Positions 26,591-35,943 are shown, counted from the first letter of the stretch. The stretch: 64,000 bases of DNA from Bifidobacterium sp. (GCA_022649135.1 JALCNP010000009.1:32060-96059); one strand, 5' to 3'. Translations and numbers: made by a program. The notes: generated from the sequence alone by a model not told the origin.

Positions 26591-28399
26591 TCAGTCCCCG
26601 ATCGCACCAACCATGCAGCCGACGAATCCGCCGGCCCATTGCGTGCTGAGGAATCTGGCGTCATAGCCTGAGACCGTGCGCACAGGGACATTCGGCGAAC
26701 GGATGATCGAGAACAATGCGTCATCGCCGAACACCCCGTCCACCCGATGACCCGCCGGGCCCCGGGGATCGGCATCATCGTCGGCGCAAAGGAGGAAACA
26801 GTCCACCCGAGTGCCGTGCAGACGCAATCCGACACAACCGTCCACGGCCTGGACGCGCTCGGTCGACATCTTTCTTTCCCCGTCCACCCCCGTGCAGACA
26901 TCGACGAGGAACGACGGGGAACCGCTTTCCCTTCGGGCGCGAACCGTCATGAAATTCAGGGAATTCTGACGAAGGACCAGCGTTGTCCCCGGTTGCGCGA
27001 CGGCGGCGAAGTCCTGCTCATCGACACGGATGCAGCGCATGGGAAACGGCGTCTTTACCAACGCCAGGCGTACGTCGTTATGCCCGATCGGTTCGATCGC
27101 CTCCCCGGGAGACACCGGATGCGGAAGGTCCCGTCCCGACTCCCCGTGGAGGGATGCGGCCCGGGGCAAGCCAGCCACCCCGGCGGAGTCGACAACGACG
27201 TCAATGGACGCGGGAATCCTTCCGCACGAGAAGGCAATGACCGGCCAGCCCGGGTCGTCCTCCCCACCGGGGCGTTCCCCACGTCCCTCAAGCCGCCAGC
27301 TCACCGGATCATGCTGCCATTGCACAGGAGTGATGAAGGTTTCGCGTCCCAGATAGCTCACCAGCTCATCATCGTGGACCCCCCGCGTCTCCCTGATCCC
27401 CAGACAGGCGGCCCACCAGCCCGCCTGGGGATGATGGAGCAGATCCGCATGGCCGATGCACTGGACCCGCTCGTCACAGCCAAGATGACGGTGGGTGAGG
27501 AAGGGGTTCTTTTTGTCGGCGTGGAACAGACGCGCGCTCTCGCCGATGACGGATCTCTCGTTCGGGCGCACCCGTTTCCTGACAGAATCGGCATCGCCGC
27601 TGTTCGACAGCCAGTCCAGCACACTGTCATGCAGGCTCCCGGGCGCCGCTGCCCGCATGATCATCGAACTGTGGTCAAAGCTTGTTCCCCCCTCAGCCGT
27701 CAGAAGGTAGACGTAATCGCCGATTCGGTAGAGATGGGGGCCCTCCGCCCACACGGCCTCCACCCCATAGCCATCCCATATGATGGTTTTCCCGTATGGA
27801 CCTTCCTTATCGCAGCGATTGATCAACGTCCAATCCAATGGGTTCATCTCCTGGGTCCAGACCTGAGTCTGGCCCTCCCACTTCGGGAGGACCGATGGCC
27901 GTGTCTGGGTCCAGTAGACCCGGCCATCGCAATCCTCGAACACGTCGGGATCGATTCCCTCCGCTCCCTCCACCCAGAAGGGTCCCTCCCAGGGGCCTTC
28001 AAGAGACGGGGCCGAAATCACGAAGTTGCCCTCGCTTCTACGGTACCGATCCAATTCCTCGGGGCTGACGCCCCCGGCGAGCGCCGCATTTTCATCCAGT
28101 CTGGCCACCGTGCAGACGATGACGTACCGACCGTGGACGAGTCGCAGTGTAGGGGCGTATATCCCCCCGGAATCCTTGACATAGCGAAGCATGAGGCGTT
28201 CGGCCATAGCGGCATCGATGGCGTGGGATACATGTCTCCAGTGCGCGAAGTCACGCGAGGTGTGTATCGGCAGTCCCGGAACAAGCTCGAACGAGGAGTT
28301 GACGAGAACGACCTCGCCACGCCTCCCGTCCCATATCCACGATGGATCCGGATACATTCCCCTCAGCACGGGGTTGCGCACGGTCACCGTCTGCGTCAT
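26591..28399 (-). CDS. GH43 glycosidase, third copy (xylA-linked)
   Basis: 602-residue inverting glycosidase. Motifs: RGMYPDPSWIW (base Asp 18), GIDPDVFEDCDGRVYW (Asp) and VWAEGPHLYRIGDYVYLLTAEGGT (acid Glu, GH43_11-like). A C-terminal beta domain with FMTVRARRESGSPSFLVDVCTG follows. AGGAGA 6 nt before the ATG at 28399 supports the start. It follows xylA on the same strand, separated by a strong hairpin (28428-28467), so it may be transcribed by readthrough from the xylA promoter. Residue spacing differs clearly from the other two GH43 enzymes, suggesting distinct linkage preferences (inferred). Confidence 0.9.
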   Translation of the reverse strand: MTQTVTVRNPVLRGMYPDPSWIWDGRRGEVVLVNSSFELVPGLPIHTSRDFAHWRHVSHAIDAAMAERLMLRYVKDSGGIYAPTLRLVHGRYVIVCTVARLDENAALAGGVSPEELDRYRRSEGNFVISAPSLEGPWEGPFWVEGAEGIDPDVFEDCDGRVYWTQTRPSVLPKWEGQTQVWTQEMNPLDWTLINRCDKEGPYGKTIIWDGYGVEAVWAEGPHLYRIGDYVYLLTAEGGTSFDHSSMIMRAAAPGSLHDSVLDWLSNSGDADSVRKRVRPNERSVIGESARLFHADKKNPFLTHRHLGCDERVQCIGHADLLHHPQAGWWAACLGIRETRGVHDDELVSYLGRETFITPVQWQHDPVSWRLEGRGERPGGEDDPGWPVIAFSCGRIPASIDVVVDSAGVAGLPRAASLHGESGRDLPHPVSPGEAIEPIGHNDVRLALVKTPFPMRCIRVDEQDFAAVAQPGTTLVLRQNSLNFMTVRARRESGSPSFLVDVCTGVDGERKMSTERVQAVDGCVGLRLHGTRVDCFLLCADDDADPRGPAGHRVDGVFGDDALFSIIRSPNVPVRTVSGYDARFLSTQWAGGFVGCMVGAIGD

Positions 28400-28427
28400 G
28401 ACGATCTCCTAGGAAGTAGCGTGATAC

Positions 28428-28467
28428 GCCATTGCCCGCGGACGATCGAACGGGCGCGGGCAATGGC
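28428..28467 (-). terminator. Hairpin between xylA and downstream GH43
   Basis: GCCATTGCCCGCG (28428-28440) pairs perfectly over 13 bp with its complement (28455-28467) around a 14-nt loop. It lies 29 nt beyond the xylA stop. It has no T-run and may be a terminator or an attenuator setting the GH43:XylA ratio. Confidence 0.65.
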
Positions 28468-28496
28468 AAGGAAGGAAAGGGAAGAGGATGCGGGTC

Positions 28497-29843
28497 CTAT
28501 TCGGACAGCGTATCCACGATGTAGTTGTTGATGGTGGCCTTCACCGACTCCAGGTGATCGGACTTGGTCGCCTCGATGAGCTCGGACTGCGGCTTGTCGA
28601 TGGCGTAGTCCTCAAGCTGGGCCAGCGAGGTGACGGACCCGTCCTCGATCTGCTTTCCGATGCCGGAATCGAAGGAACGGTAACGCTCCTCCTGCAGGTT
28701 CTCGATGAACCCGTCCTCGTGCATCTTCGCCGCGACCAGCAGACCCGCCGCATAGGAATCCATGCCGGCGACGTGGGAGCGGAAAAGGTCCTCCGGATAG
28801 AAGGACGAACGGCGGGGCTTGGCGTCGAAGTTGAGACCTCCATGGGAGCCGATGCCGCCAGCGGCGAGGACCTCCCACATCACGGCGACGGTTTCGTACA
28901 GATCGGTGGGGAATTCGTCCATGTCCCAGCCGATGAGCTTGTCTCCCTGATTCGCGTCGAGAGAGCCGAGGAACCCGGCCTCACGCGCGACGCGGATCTC
29001 GTGCTGGTATGTGTGCCCGGCCAGATTGGCGTGGTTGCCCTCCAGGTTCAGCTTGAACACATCGGTCAGATCATGACGGCGAAGGAACTCGATGGCCGTC
29101 GCCGCATCGAAGTCGTACTGGTGCAGCGTCGGCTCCTTCGGCTTGGGTTCGATGAGGAACTGCGCCTGGAAGCCGATTTCCTTGGCGTAGTCGGCGCAGA
29201 GGTGGAAGAAACGTGCGATGTGATCGGTCTCGCGCTTCATCTCGGTGTTCCACAGGTTCTCGTAGCCCTCGCGGCCGCCCCAGAACACATAGTTCTCCGC
29301 TCCGAGGCGCTTGCCTATCTCCAGGCTCTTCTTCAGCTGCCCGCCGGCGTATGCATAGATGTCGGCGAACGGGGATGTCGCCGCACCGGAGACGAATCTC
29401 GGGTTGGTGAACAGGGATGAGGTGTTCCACAGCAGCTTCACACCGGTCGACTTCATGTTCTCCTCGATCTTGTCGACCACCTTGTCGAGGTTCGCATCGG
29501 TTTCGCGCAGGGTGTCGCCTTCGGGGGCGATGTCACGGTCATGGAAGCAGAAGTATTCGACCCCCAGCTTTCCGAAAAGCTCGAAGGCGTAATCCACCTT
29601 GGCGAGAGCCTGATCCATCGGATCCGTGTATGTGTAGTACGGCCTCTGCGCCGTTCCCGTCCCGAACGGATCGACAAGCTCCTGATTGAACGTATGCCAC
29701 CAGGCCACGGCGAACCGCAGCCAATCCTTCATCTTCTTTCCGGCCACGACGCGATCCGCGTCGTAATAATGAAAGCCAAAGTCCTCACCGGGGCCTTTGG
29801 AACGGCCCACATACTCAATTTTCTTCACGTCCCACAGATCCAT
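28497..29843 (-). CDS. xylA: Xylose isomerase
   Basis: Cytosolic metal-dependent isomerase converting D-xylose to D-xylulose. 448 residues, normal for class II enzymes. Motifs: [15 protein letters not shown] (catalytic His 101), [27 protein letters not shown] and [19 protein letters not shown] for the metal sites. The ATG at 29843 has AAGGAG upstream. Expression is probably repressed by the ROK regulator: the promoter TTGACA-N18-TATGAT (29948-29977) carries a XylR-like palindrome over its -35. A 7-bp hairpin (29920-29938) sits in the leader. Confidence 0.98.
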   Translation of the reverse strand: MDLWDVKKIEYVGRSKGPGEDFGFHYYDADRVVAGKKMKDWLRFAVAWWHTFNQELVDPFGTGTAQRPYYTYTDPMDQALAKVDYAFELFGKLGVEYFCFHDRDIAPEGDTLRETDANLDKVVDKIEENMKSTGVKLLWNTSSLFTNPRFVSGAATSPFADIYAYAGGQLKKSLEIGKRLGAENYVFWGGREGYENLWNTEMKRETDHIARFFHLCADYAKEIGFQAQFLIEPKPKEPTLHQYDFDAATAIEFLRRHDLTDVFKLNLEGNHANLAGHTYQHEIRVAREAGFLGSLDANQGDKLIGWDMDEFPTDLYETVAVMWEVLAAGGIGSHGGLNFDAKPRRSSFYPEDLFRSHVAGMDSYAAGLLVAAKMHEDGFIENLQEERYRSFDSGIGKQIEDGSVTSLAQLEDYAIDKPQSELIEATKSDHLESVKATINNYIVDTLSE

Positions 29844-29947
29844 TGTCGTGCTCCTTCGCAGTATGAAACCCGAGCCGCGGCCCCGCACGCGGGTGCGGTG
29901 TCGCGTCTGCTGTTGCTCTGATTGGCACAACGCCAATCGTTGCCCAC

Positions 29948-29977
29948 ATCATATATGCGGGCGACCTTATATGTCAA
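29948..29977 (-). promoter_or_regulatory. xylA promoter
   Basis: On the reverse strand a consensus -35 TTGACA (29972-29977) is followed after 18 nt by TATGAT (29948-29953), about 105 nt before the xylA start. The -35 lies inside the operator-like palindrome 29970-29990. The transcribed leader contains GATTGGC/GCCAATC (29920-29938). Confidence 0.7.
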
Positions 29978-29990
29978 ATCATTTAACTAA
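29970..29990. promoter_or_regulatory. Candidate XylR operator, xylA
   Basis: An imperfect 21-bp palindrome; on the reverse strand TTAGTTAAAT on the left and ATTTGACATA on the right. It overlaps the xylA -35. The same element type occurs at 13452-13472 and 23687-23707. Confidence 0.68.
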
Positions 29991-30061
29991 GGGTGTCGAG
30001 CAATGCCGGCATGTCCGCGGCCGCCGCTCACCATCCGCGAGGACACCCGGGGATGGCCCTC

Positions 30062-31213
30062 CTAGCAGGCCGTCCATTCATCCAACGTCCTCCCCCGAGC
30101 ATCGCGCAGCTGCAGCCAACCATTGGTCCCGCCGAAATACAGGAAGAGCCCGACCTCGTTCACGCTTCTGAGCACGATGTCCTCCGTGGTGACGAAATCC
30201 CTGAACTGGCCGCTGTGCTCCGAGCGTATCCGCTGGCCGAACCGGGCGGAATACCCGAGGGAACCGTCCTTGTTCAGCGGCGGCTCGCGCCGCATGACCG
30301 CCCCTTGTGCGATCACCATCTCGGTGCGCCCGCGCCAGACAACCGTCGCCCTGCTCTCGAAGGCATCGAGATGGAATTCGATCGCGGCCACCTCCGCGCT
30401 CCACCGGTGGCGCGTCTTGCCGTGCTTCGCCGGACGGTCAGGCTCCGACGGCCGCGCGTCATCCACCTCGTAGGGGGAGAGAAAACCATTCGGGGAGCCG
30501 GATGGGGAGGAAAGACCACCGGCCGCCAACCTCATCAGCGTCGTCTCGAAGCTCACCACCGGAGCGTGCGCATCGTCGTCCCCATCGTCTCCCGCGTATG
30601 CGTCAAAACTTCGGGTGGACAGCCCCACGGTGGCCTGCATCAGAAGACCCCGGACGCCCGACAGGATCAGCGCCCCCAATTCCCGGCCCTCGCGAGCAAT
30701 ATGCGAATCGAGGTCGGCCGCCCCCCAGTCATTGTCCGCCGCCATGATGGCCGTCGGTGTCTCCACGGCATGAAGGAAGGCGAAAAGGGCGCGCATGGCC
30801 GTATCGGGAACGAGCGCATGGCGTTCGGAACCCGCCGTCGCGACCAGGGCGACCGGCCGGTTCAGCATCAGATCTCGCTCGGCGACATCCCAGAACGATT
30901 TGAACAACCCCGAATAGGATGCCTGAAAAACCGGACTCGCGGCGACGACCCCATCGCAGGACGACAGCATTCTCATCGCGGCGACGAGATCATCCCCGCG
31001 CTGAAAGCTCGCCGATGCCGTTGCTATCTGCCGAGCCAGGTCCTTGAGGATTATCGTCGTGATCTCGGCACGGCGCCCATGTTCGCGAAGATATTCGACG
31101 GCGCGCGACGCGACGGCGTTCCCCAGCTTTGTCGTGGTCGACGGTTCGGACAGCCCGGCGCTGACGACCGCGATCCGAAGGGGCTCACGCGCGGACGGCT
31201 CTTCATCTGTCAT
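30062..31213 (-). CDS. NADPH-dependent FMN reductase (CE1759-like) with long C-terminal extension
   Basis: Flavin reductase supplying reduced FMN to a luciferase-like monooxygenase. Residues 1-185 form a flavodoxin-like FMN_red domain: LRIAVVSAGLSEPSTTTKLG, CDGVVAASPVFQASYSGLFKSF and LVATAGSERHALVPD. Residues about 200-383 are an extension I cannot assign, with an acidic, low-complexity linker and then a beta-rich block (FLYFGGTNGWLQLRDARG). Typical partners are about 200 residues. The ATG at 31213 is preferred over an upstream GTG because a purine-rich AGAGAG precedes it. It follows the monooxygenase gene by 23 nt, so the two form an operon. Confidence 0.82.
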   Translation of the reverse strand: MTDEEPSAREPLRIAVVSAGLSEPSTTTKLGNAVASRAVEYLREHGRRAEITTIILKDLARQIATASASFQRGDDLVAAMRMLSSCDGVVAASPVFQASYSGLFKSFWDVAERDLMLNRPVALVATAGSERHALVPDTAMRALFAFLHAVETPTAIMAADNDWGAADLDSHIAREGRELGALILSGVRGLLMQATVGLSTRSFDAYAGDDGDDDAHAPVVSFETTLMRLAAGGLSSPSGSPNGFLSPYEVDDARPSEPDRPAKHGKTRHRWSAEVAAIEFHLDAFESRATVVWRGRTEMVIAQGAVMRREPPLNKDGSLGYSARFGQRIRSEHSGQFRDFVTTEDIVLRSVNEVGLFLYFGGTNGWLQLRDARGRTLDEWTAC

Positions 31214-31236
31214 ATTCACTCTCTCTTTCACGACAG

Positions 31237-32502
31237 TCACCACGACGGCAAACGGGATCTGATGGACGTGTCGGTGTCGGTATAGGGACTCATCCCGGTG
31301 ACATTGTCCCCCCGGTTCGGGTTCGGACGAGGCTGCCGGGGCTTGCCCTCCCCGTACTTCGCACGGATCATGTCCTCATGGGTCGGCGTGCGCACGGCGT
31401 GCGGATCGCGGACGGCCTGCATCTCCCTGCGAAGCGCCGGCAGAACCTCTCCTCCGAGAAGATCCAGCTGCTCGAGCACCACCTTCTTCGGCAGACCTCC
31501 GTGATCGATCATGAAGAGCTGTCGGGCGAAATCGCCATAGACCTCATGCTGGCGCATCGCCCGATCGACGATCTCCTGGACGGACCCGACCAGAAGCGGC
31601 GTGCGCTCCATCATGACCTCCATGGAAGGGCCTCCTTTGTACACCGGAGATTCATTGAAATACGGCCGGAAATCCCGGACCGCATCCTGCGATCTGCGGG
31701 CGACGAACACCTGCGCGCCCACACCGACGATGGCCTGCTGCCGGGTGCCGTGACCCCAGTATTCAAAACGCGTTCGATACAGATCGACCAGTTTTCGGAA
31801 ATGATCCTCCGGCCAGAAGATGCCGTTGGCGAAAAAGCCATTGCCGTAGAAGGCGGCCTGCTCCGCTATCTCCGGGGTCCTTATCGACCCGTGCCACACG
31901 AAGGGAGGGACATCGTCCAGCGGGCGCGGGGCTGAGGTGAACCCCTGAAGCGGGGTGCGGAAGCTGCCCTTCCAGTCGACCACGTCCCTGTGCCACAGCT
32001 CGTGAAGAAGATTGTAGTTCTCCAGCGCCAGGGGAAGCCCCTGGCGTATGTCCTTGCCGAACCAAGGATAGACGGGGGCCGTGTTCCCCCTTCCCAGCAT
32101 CATATCGTTGCGCCCCGCGCAGATGTGCTGCAACAGGGCGTACTCCTCCGCGATGCGCACGGGATCGTTGGTCGTGATCAGCGTCGTGGAGGTGGACAGC
32201 TTCAGACGGGTCGTTCTGGCGGCGACGGCCGCAAGGAAAACGGGCGGGCACGACGACCAGAACGGCGGGTTGTGGTGCTCTCCGACCGAGTAGACGTCGA
32301 ATCCGACCTCTTCGGCGTGAACGGCCTCCTCCATGCAGTCGGCGATGCGCTCCGCCTCGGAGGGGACTCTCTCGCTGACCGGATCCCGGGTCACGTCCGA
32401 GACGCTCATGACTCCGAACTCCATCTCACCGGGACGGGCCAGAACACGTTGGCTTTTGTTGCCGGCGACGATGCGCGCGATGGTTTCCTCTTCCGTTGCC
32501 AT
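31237..32502 (-). CDS. Luciferase-like flavin-dependent monooxygenase (CE1758-like)
   Basis: TIM-barrel LLM-family oxidoreductase, 421 residues, probably using FMNH2 delivered by the next gene. Seen: MEFGVMSVSDVTRDP near the N-terminus, EEVGFDVYSVGEHHNPPFWSSCPPVFLAAVAART with the EHH typical of the family, and RTPEIAEQAAFYGNGFFANGIFW. The C-terminal 40 residues are Pro/Arg/Asn-rich and probably disordered. GAGGAAAG 6 nt upstream supports ATG 32502. Substrate unknown. It lies 201 nt downstream of an MHS-type permease gene on the same strand. Confidence 0.87.
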   Translation of the reverse strand: MATEEETIARIVAGNKSQRVLARPGEMEFGVMSVSDVTRDPVSERVPSEAERIADCMEEAVHAEEVGFDVYSVGEHHNPPFWSSCPPVFLAAVAARTTRLKLSTSTTLITTNDPVRIAEEYALLQHICAGRNDMMLGRGNTAPVYPWFGKDIRQGLPLALENYNLLHELWHRDVVDWKGSFRTPLQGFTSAPRPLDDVPPFVWHGSIRTPEIAEQAAFYGNGFFANGIFWPEDHFRKLVDLYRTRFEYWGHGTRQQAIVGVGAQVFVARRSQDAVRDFRPYFNESPVYKGGPSMEVMMERTPLLVGSVQEIVDRAMRQHEVYGDFARQLFMIDHGGLPKKVVLEQLDLLGGEVLPALRREMQAVRDPHAVRTPTHEDMIRAKYGEGKPRQPRPNPNRGDNVTGMSPYTDTDTSIRSRLPSW

Positions 32503-32627
32503 GTTCTTTCCTCACCTATCCGCGCACCGCACAGCACCTGCGGCACCTGCATCACCACTCACCGACGGACGACGGTATCCGCCACGGTACCGCGATACGC
32601 CATCACGATGCGATGCGCCTTGACCGA

Positions 32628-32653
32628 TTACTCATGTATCAAGCAAGTTACTC
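32628..32653. repeat. Direct repeat TTACTC spaced 20 bp upstream of the monooxygenase gene
   Basis: TTACTC occurs at 32628-32633 and 32648-32653, two helical turns apart, in the 201-nt gap before the luciferase-like gene. This arrangement could be a regulator site, but no promoter of good quality is seen here. Confidence 0.35.
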
Positions 32654-32703
32654 CCTCATTCTCCAATCGTCCCTCAGAGGAATAAGCCCCACACGAATTC
32701 TGC

Positions 32704-34110
32704 TTATTTCCGGGCTTCCAGACCCAGATCGCCGTTGTAGTCGAGATCCTTGGTCTCACGGGTGAAGATCAACGCCACCAAGGTGAGCGCCGCGCTCACG
32801 GCCAGATACACACCGACCATCCAGGTGCTTCCACCGGCGGCGCTCCACAGCGCCGTGGCGATGATCGGGGCGAGGGCGGCGCCGAGAATGGAACTGACGT
32901 TGTAGGCGATCGCCGACCCCGTGTAGCGCACGTTCGTGGGAAACATCTCGGGAAGCAACGCTCCCATCGGGCCGAAGGTGAAGCCCATAAGGGTGAAGCC
33001 GATGACGAGGAAGGCCTGCGCCATGGCCCCCGAGAACGCACCGGAACCCGACCCGTTGAGGAAAAGGGGGAACATGAGGGCGAACACGACGATCACGGCC
33101 GTGACGATCAGCAGGAGCCTGCGCCTGCCCATGGAATCGGCCAGCGGCCCGGAAAGGACGGTGAAGAGACCGAAGAAGACCACGCCGATGATCTGCATGA
33201 GGACGAAATCCGTGTATCCGATCCCCAGACCCGCGGGATCGGCGTCGGAGGAGGCGGTTCCGTAGGTGAGGCTGAACGTGGTCATCAGATAGAACAGCAC
33301 ATAGGTGGCGAGCATGGCGAACGTGCCCAGCACAACCGCCCTCATGTGGTGACGCACCGTGTCCGCTAGGGGGATCCTCACGATCGCGCCATGCGATCGC
33401 GCCTGGGAGAAGGTTTCGGATTCGGCCAGCCTCGACCTCACCCACAGTCCGATGACCACCATGACGGAGCTGAAGAGGAAGGGTATCCGCCAGCCCCAGG
33501 AGAGAAAGGCGTCCGACTGCATCGCGCTGCCGTTGGGGTGGGGCAGAGAGTAGTTGATCGTGAGGAACAGGCCGTTCGCGATGATGAAGCCGATCGGCGC
33601 GCCAAGCTGCGGGAAGGTGCCGTACAGGGCGCGCCTGTTCGAGGGGGCGTTCTCGGTGGCGACCAGAGCGGCCCCCGACCATTCGCCGCCGAGGGCAAAG
33701 CCCTGGGTGAGTCTGAGCAGAAGCAGGAGCAGAGGTGCGAAAAGCCCCACCTGACCGTAGGTGGGCAGCAGTCCGACGCAGAACGTGGCTATGCCCATGG
33801 TGAGCAGAGAGGCCACCAGGGTGGCCTTTCGCCCGCGCCTGTCCCCCATGTGCCCGTAGAACACCGCCCCGACCGGCCGGGCGATCATCGCCGCGCCGAA
33901 GACGGCGAACGAGGCAAGCAGCGCAGCCGTATGGTTCGCCGCGGGGAAGAACAGGCGGGGAAACACCAGGACGGCCGCGGTGGCATACACATAGAAATCA
34001 TAGAATTCCACCGTCGTGCCGACAAGGCTGGCGGCGATGACCTCGGACGGGGAATTCAGAGGTGTGGACTGGGCAATGGATATGGGTTGTGCGTCGGTTG
34101 ACGAGGACAC
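32704..34110 (-). CDS. MFS transporter, metabolite:H+ symporter (MHS) family
   Basis: Twelve-segment permease of 468 residues. The MHS signature is clear: VGTTVEFYDFYVYATAAVLVFPRLFF in segment 1 and PVGAVFYGHMGDRRGRKATLV at the loop 2-3 motif, followed by LTQGFALGGEWSGAALVATENAP. The open frame extends to 34389, but the GTG at 34110 has AGAGGAAGAGG just before it and gives a normal N-terminus. MHS proteins carry organic acids, betaines or aromatic acids; the substrate here is unknown. It precedes the monooxygenase/reductase pair and may import their substrate (inferred). Confidence 0.88.
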   Translation of the reverse strand: MSSSTDAQPISIAQSTPLNSPSEVIAASLVGTTVEFYDFYVYATAAVLVFPRLFFPAANHTAALLASFAVFGAAMIARPVGAVFYGHMGDRRGRKATLVASLLTMGIATFCVGLLPTYGQVGLFAPLLLLLLRLTQGFALGGEWSGAALVATENAPSNRRALYGTFPQLGAPIGFIIANGLFLTINYSLPHPNGSAMQSDAFLSWGWRIPFLFSSVMVVIGLWVRSRLAESETFSQARSHGAIVRIPLADTVRHHMRAVVLGTFAMLATYVLFYLMTTFSLTYGTASSDADPAGLGIGYTDFVLMQIIGVVFFGLFTVLSGPLADSMGRRRLLLIVTAVIVVFALMFPLFLNGSGSGAFSGAMAQAFLVIGFTLMGFTFGPMGALLPEMFPTNVRYTGSAIAYNVSSILGAALAPIIATALWSAAGGSTWMVGVYLAVSAALTLVALIFTRETKDLDYNGDLGLEARK

Positions 34111-34364
34111 GATCCTCTTCCTCTCATCAGGGGGGTTCGGAACGCACGCATCGGCACGGTCCGAATGGGGGTGGGCGGCATGCACATCGATGCAGCCCGC
34201 CGACGGATCCTTGTGGGACGGCCGGAAATGCCATGCTAAAACGCCGCGAGGCATGCATCGGGCAATCCTTCCACAATACGGACAGGCGCACGCGACACCA
34301 TGCGCCTGCGCCGCAGGACCGTGCACGGACCGGCGTTCGGGGAAGGATGGTTGACCTCGGATCC

Positions 34365-34370
34365 TATAGT
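34365..34370 (+). promoter_or_regulatory. -10 TATAGT six bases before the ATP-grasp start (leaderless)
   Basis: TATAGT is followed by GGGGGG and then ATG (34377). Transcription would begin at or next to the start codon and no conventional ribosome site at normal spacing exists. No good -35 is visible. The remainder of the 266-nt divergent gap 34111-34376 holds nothing I can assign. Confidence 0.45.
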
Positions 34371-34376
34371 GGGGGG

Positions 34377-35294
34377 ATGTCCACCACACTGCATGTCATC
34401 GACACCGGATCCTGGGTGTCCCGGTCCTTCGAGGCATACGCCGCCCGGCACCAGGACAGGCTGAGCGTCATCACCCATCACGCCCTGTCCCCCGTGACGG
34501 GCATGAAACCGGACGATGCGGTATGGACGTCTCCGGGGGCCCTGATCGCCCAGAACGCATGGCAGACGCGGAAAGGCCTTTCTCCCCTCGTGCTCGAGGC
34601 CCCGCCGACGGGATGGCTCGCCTCAGTGCCCCACGACATGCTTCATCGGTGCGCAAGGGCCGCCGAGGTCCGTGAGATCCTTACGTGGACGGCATTTCCC
34701 GAAGGGCTGGGAGACGCGCCGTGGTCGCAGCTGTCGGGCGGGCGCCCCCTGTCGTTTCCCGCCGCTCGTCGCAGCCTTCCGGATCTGCAGGATGCGCTCC
34801 TCGACGCCCCGGAGGCCTCCGTGATCGACATCAGCGAACACCTCGAATCTCTTACGGAGGAATGGTATGTCGTCGTTCATCGCGATCTGGTGGCGGCATC
34901 CAGCGGATACTGCATCCACGAGGGCGCAGGGTCCCGACGCATCAGAACCGTATTCGACAACGCCGTCTTCCACGACGGCTTCCGCATCCGCGCCGAAGAC
35001 GCCGCGCTTCGGTGCGCGCGGCAGACGGGGCTGCACACCGCGGGCATGCTGATAGGCTTCGACCCGATCCACCGCACACCCTCCGTTCTGGAGGCGGACC
35101 CCGTATGGTGCAGCGCACCCTACGCCTACACGGACCGGCAGATGGGACGGTTCATCGACGCCATAGCCCAGTCGCGCCTGGAGGTGCGTGGAAGCGTCGC
35201 CGCAGACCACGGCGGCCGTCCGGCGTCCTCCTCGGCGTATCGGCCCGACCCGTGGATGGTCAGACAGTTCGAACGCCGCTACAGGTCATTCTGA
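34377..35294 (+). CDS. ATP-grasp-like protein of unknown substrate
   Basis: 305 residues, cytosolic. The fold is suggested by EEWYVVVHRDLVAASSGYCIHEG (a RimK-like grasp strand-loop), a central GFRIRAEDAALRCARQTG segment, and VLEADPVWCSAPYAYTDRQMG, resembling the acidic metal-binding end of R2K-clade ATP-grasp proteins (D...W..PYAY). No Walker motif. Homology is recognised weakly, so the call is tentative; a carboxylate-amine ligase-type role would be the family expectation. The start ATG 34377 lies 6 nt after a TATAGT, suggesting a leaderless transcript. It is divergent from the MHS permease and 40 nt from the convergent flavoprotein gene. Confidence 0.55.
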   Translation: MSTTLHVIDTGSWVSRSFEAYAARHQDRLSVITHHALSPVTGMKPDDAVWTSPGALIAQNAWQTRKGLSPLVLEAPPTGWLASVPHDMLHRCARAAEVREILTWTAFPEGLGDAPWSQLSGGRPLSFPAARRSLPDLQDALLDAPEASVIDISEHLESLTEEWYVVVHRDLVAASSGYCIHEGAGSRRIRTVFDNAVFHDGFRIRAEDAALRCARQTGLHTAGMLIGFDPIHRTPSVLEADPVWCSAPYAYTDRQMGRFIDAIAQSRLEVRGSVAADHGGRPASSSAYRPDPWMVRQFERRYRSF

Positions 35295-35334
35295 CGGGAA
35301 TCCCCGCCGAACCCGGCGCGAAGCGCGCCGAAGG

Positions 35335-35943
35335 CTATGCCCTCGCAGCCAGACGGGCCCCCATGCCCTCGATCGTCCTCAGCTGGGAGTCGGCGGCGGC
35401 ACGGCGACGAGGGGCATCGTCACCCATGAAGAGATTGTCCACGTACACGATCTCGACATCCGTCACACCGCAGTACTTGGTGAACGTCTGATGACATATC
35501 TGGTTCTGCAGGGCCTGCCCCACCCCATCCGACTCATACCAGCCGCGCGAGCTTCCGGTGAGCATGATCACCCGAACCGTCTTCCCGGCGAGCGCTCCCG
35601 GCGCCCCCTCCTCCCCATAGGCGAAGCCGCGGCATATGACGCGGTCGAAGAGCCCCTTCATCATGGCCGGCATCGTATACCAGTAGACCGGGAACACCAG
35701 GGCGAGGACATCCGCCCCCTCCAGCCGGGACTGGATGGCCCGCACGTCGTCGGGCATGGGGCCGCGCCCCAGATAATGATCCCTGTCGCAGGACCGATAC
35801 ACCGGGTCGAAGCCGATGCCGTAGAGGTCGAGAAGCTGCGTGTCGGCGCCGGCCTGCCCGGCTCCCCGAAGGAAGGCCGCAGCCGTGGCCTCGGTGAGGG
35901 AATGGGGTTCGGGATTGCTTGTTATCGCCAGAAATGTGCTCAT
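35335..35943 (-). CDS. Flavodoxin-fold NAD(P)H oxidoreductase (MdaB/Kef-ancillary type)
   Basis: 202-residue flavoprotein of the Flavodoxin_2 family. FLAITSNPEPHSLTEATAAAFLRGA is the FMN/FAD phosphate loop, then YRSCDRDHYLG, LALVFPVYWYTMPAMMKGLFDRVICRGFAY and LTGSSRGWY, all characteristic of NAD(P)H:quinone reductases. The start at 35943 is preferred because a TATCAT -10 lies 7 nt upstream with no ribosome site, giving an apparently leaderless mRNA. It ends 40 nt from the convergent ATP-grasp gene and is divergent from the SDR gene. The electron acceptor is unknown. Confidence 0.85.
   Translation of the reverse strand: MSTFLAITSNPEPHSLTEATAAAFLRGAGQAGADTQLLDLYGIGFDPVYRSCDRDHYLGRGPMPDDVRAIQSRLEGADVLALVFPVYWYTMPAMMKGLFDRVICRGFAYGEEGAPGALAGKTVRVIMLTGSSRGWYESDGVGQALQNQICHQTFTKYCGVTDVEIVYVDNLFMGDDAPRRRAAADSQLRTIEGMGARLAARA

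Noticed and set aside
26747..28531. 594-codon forward frame opposite the third GH43 gene
   Set aside because: Shadow frame; GH43 motifs, start and ribosome site are on the reverse strand.
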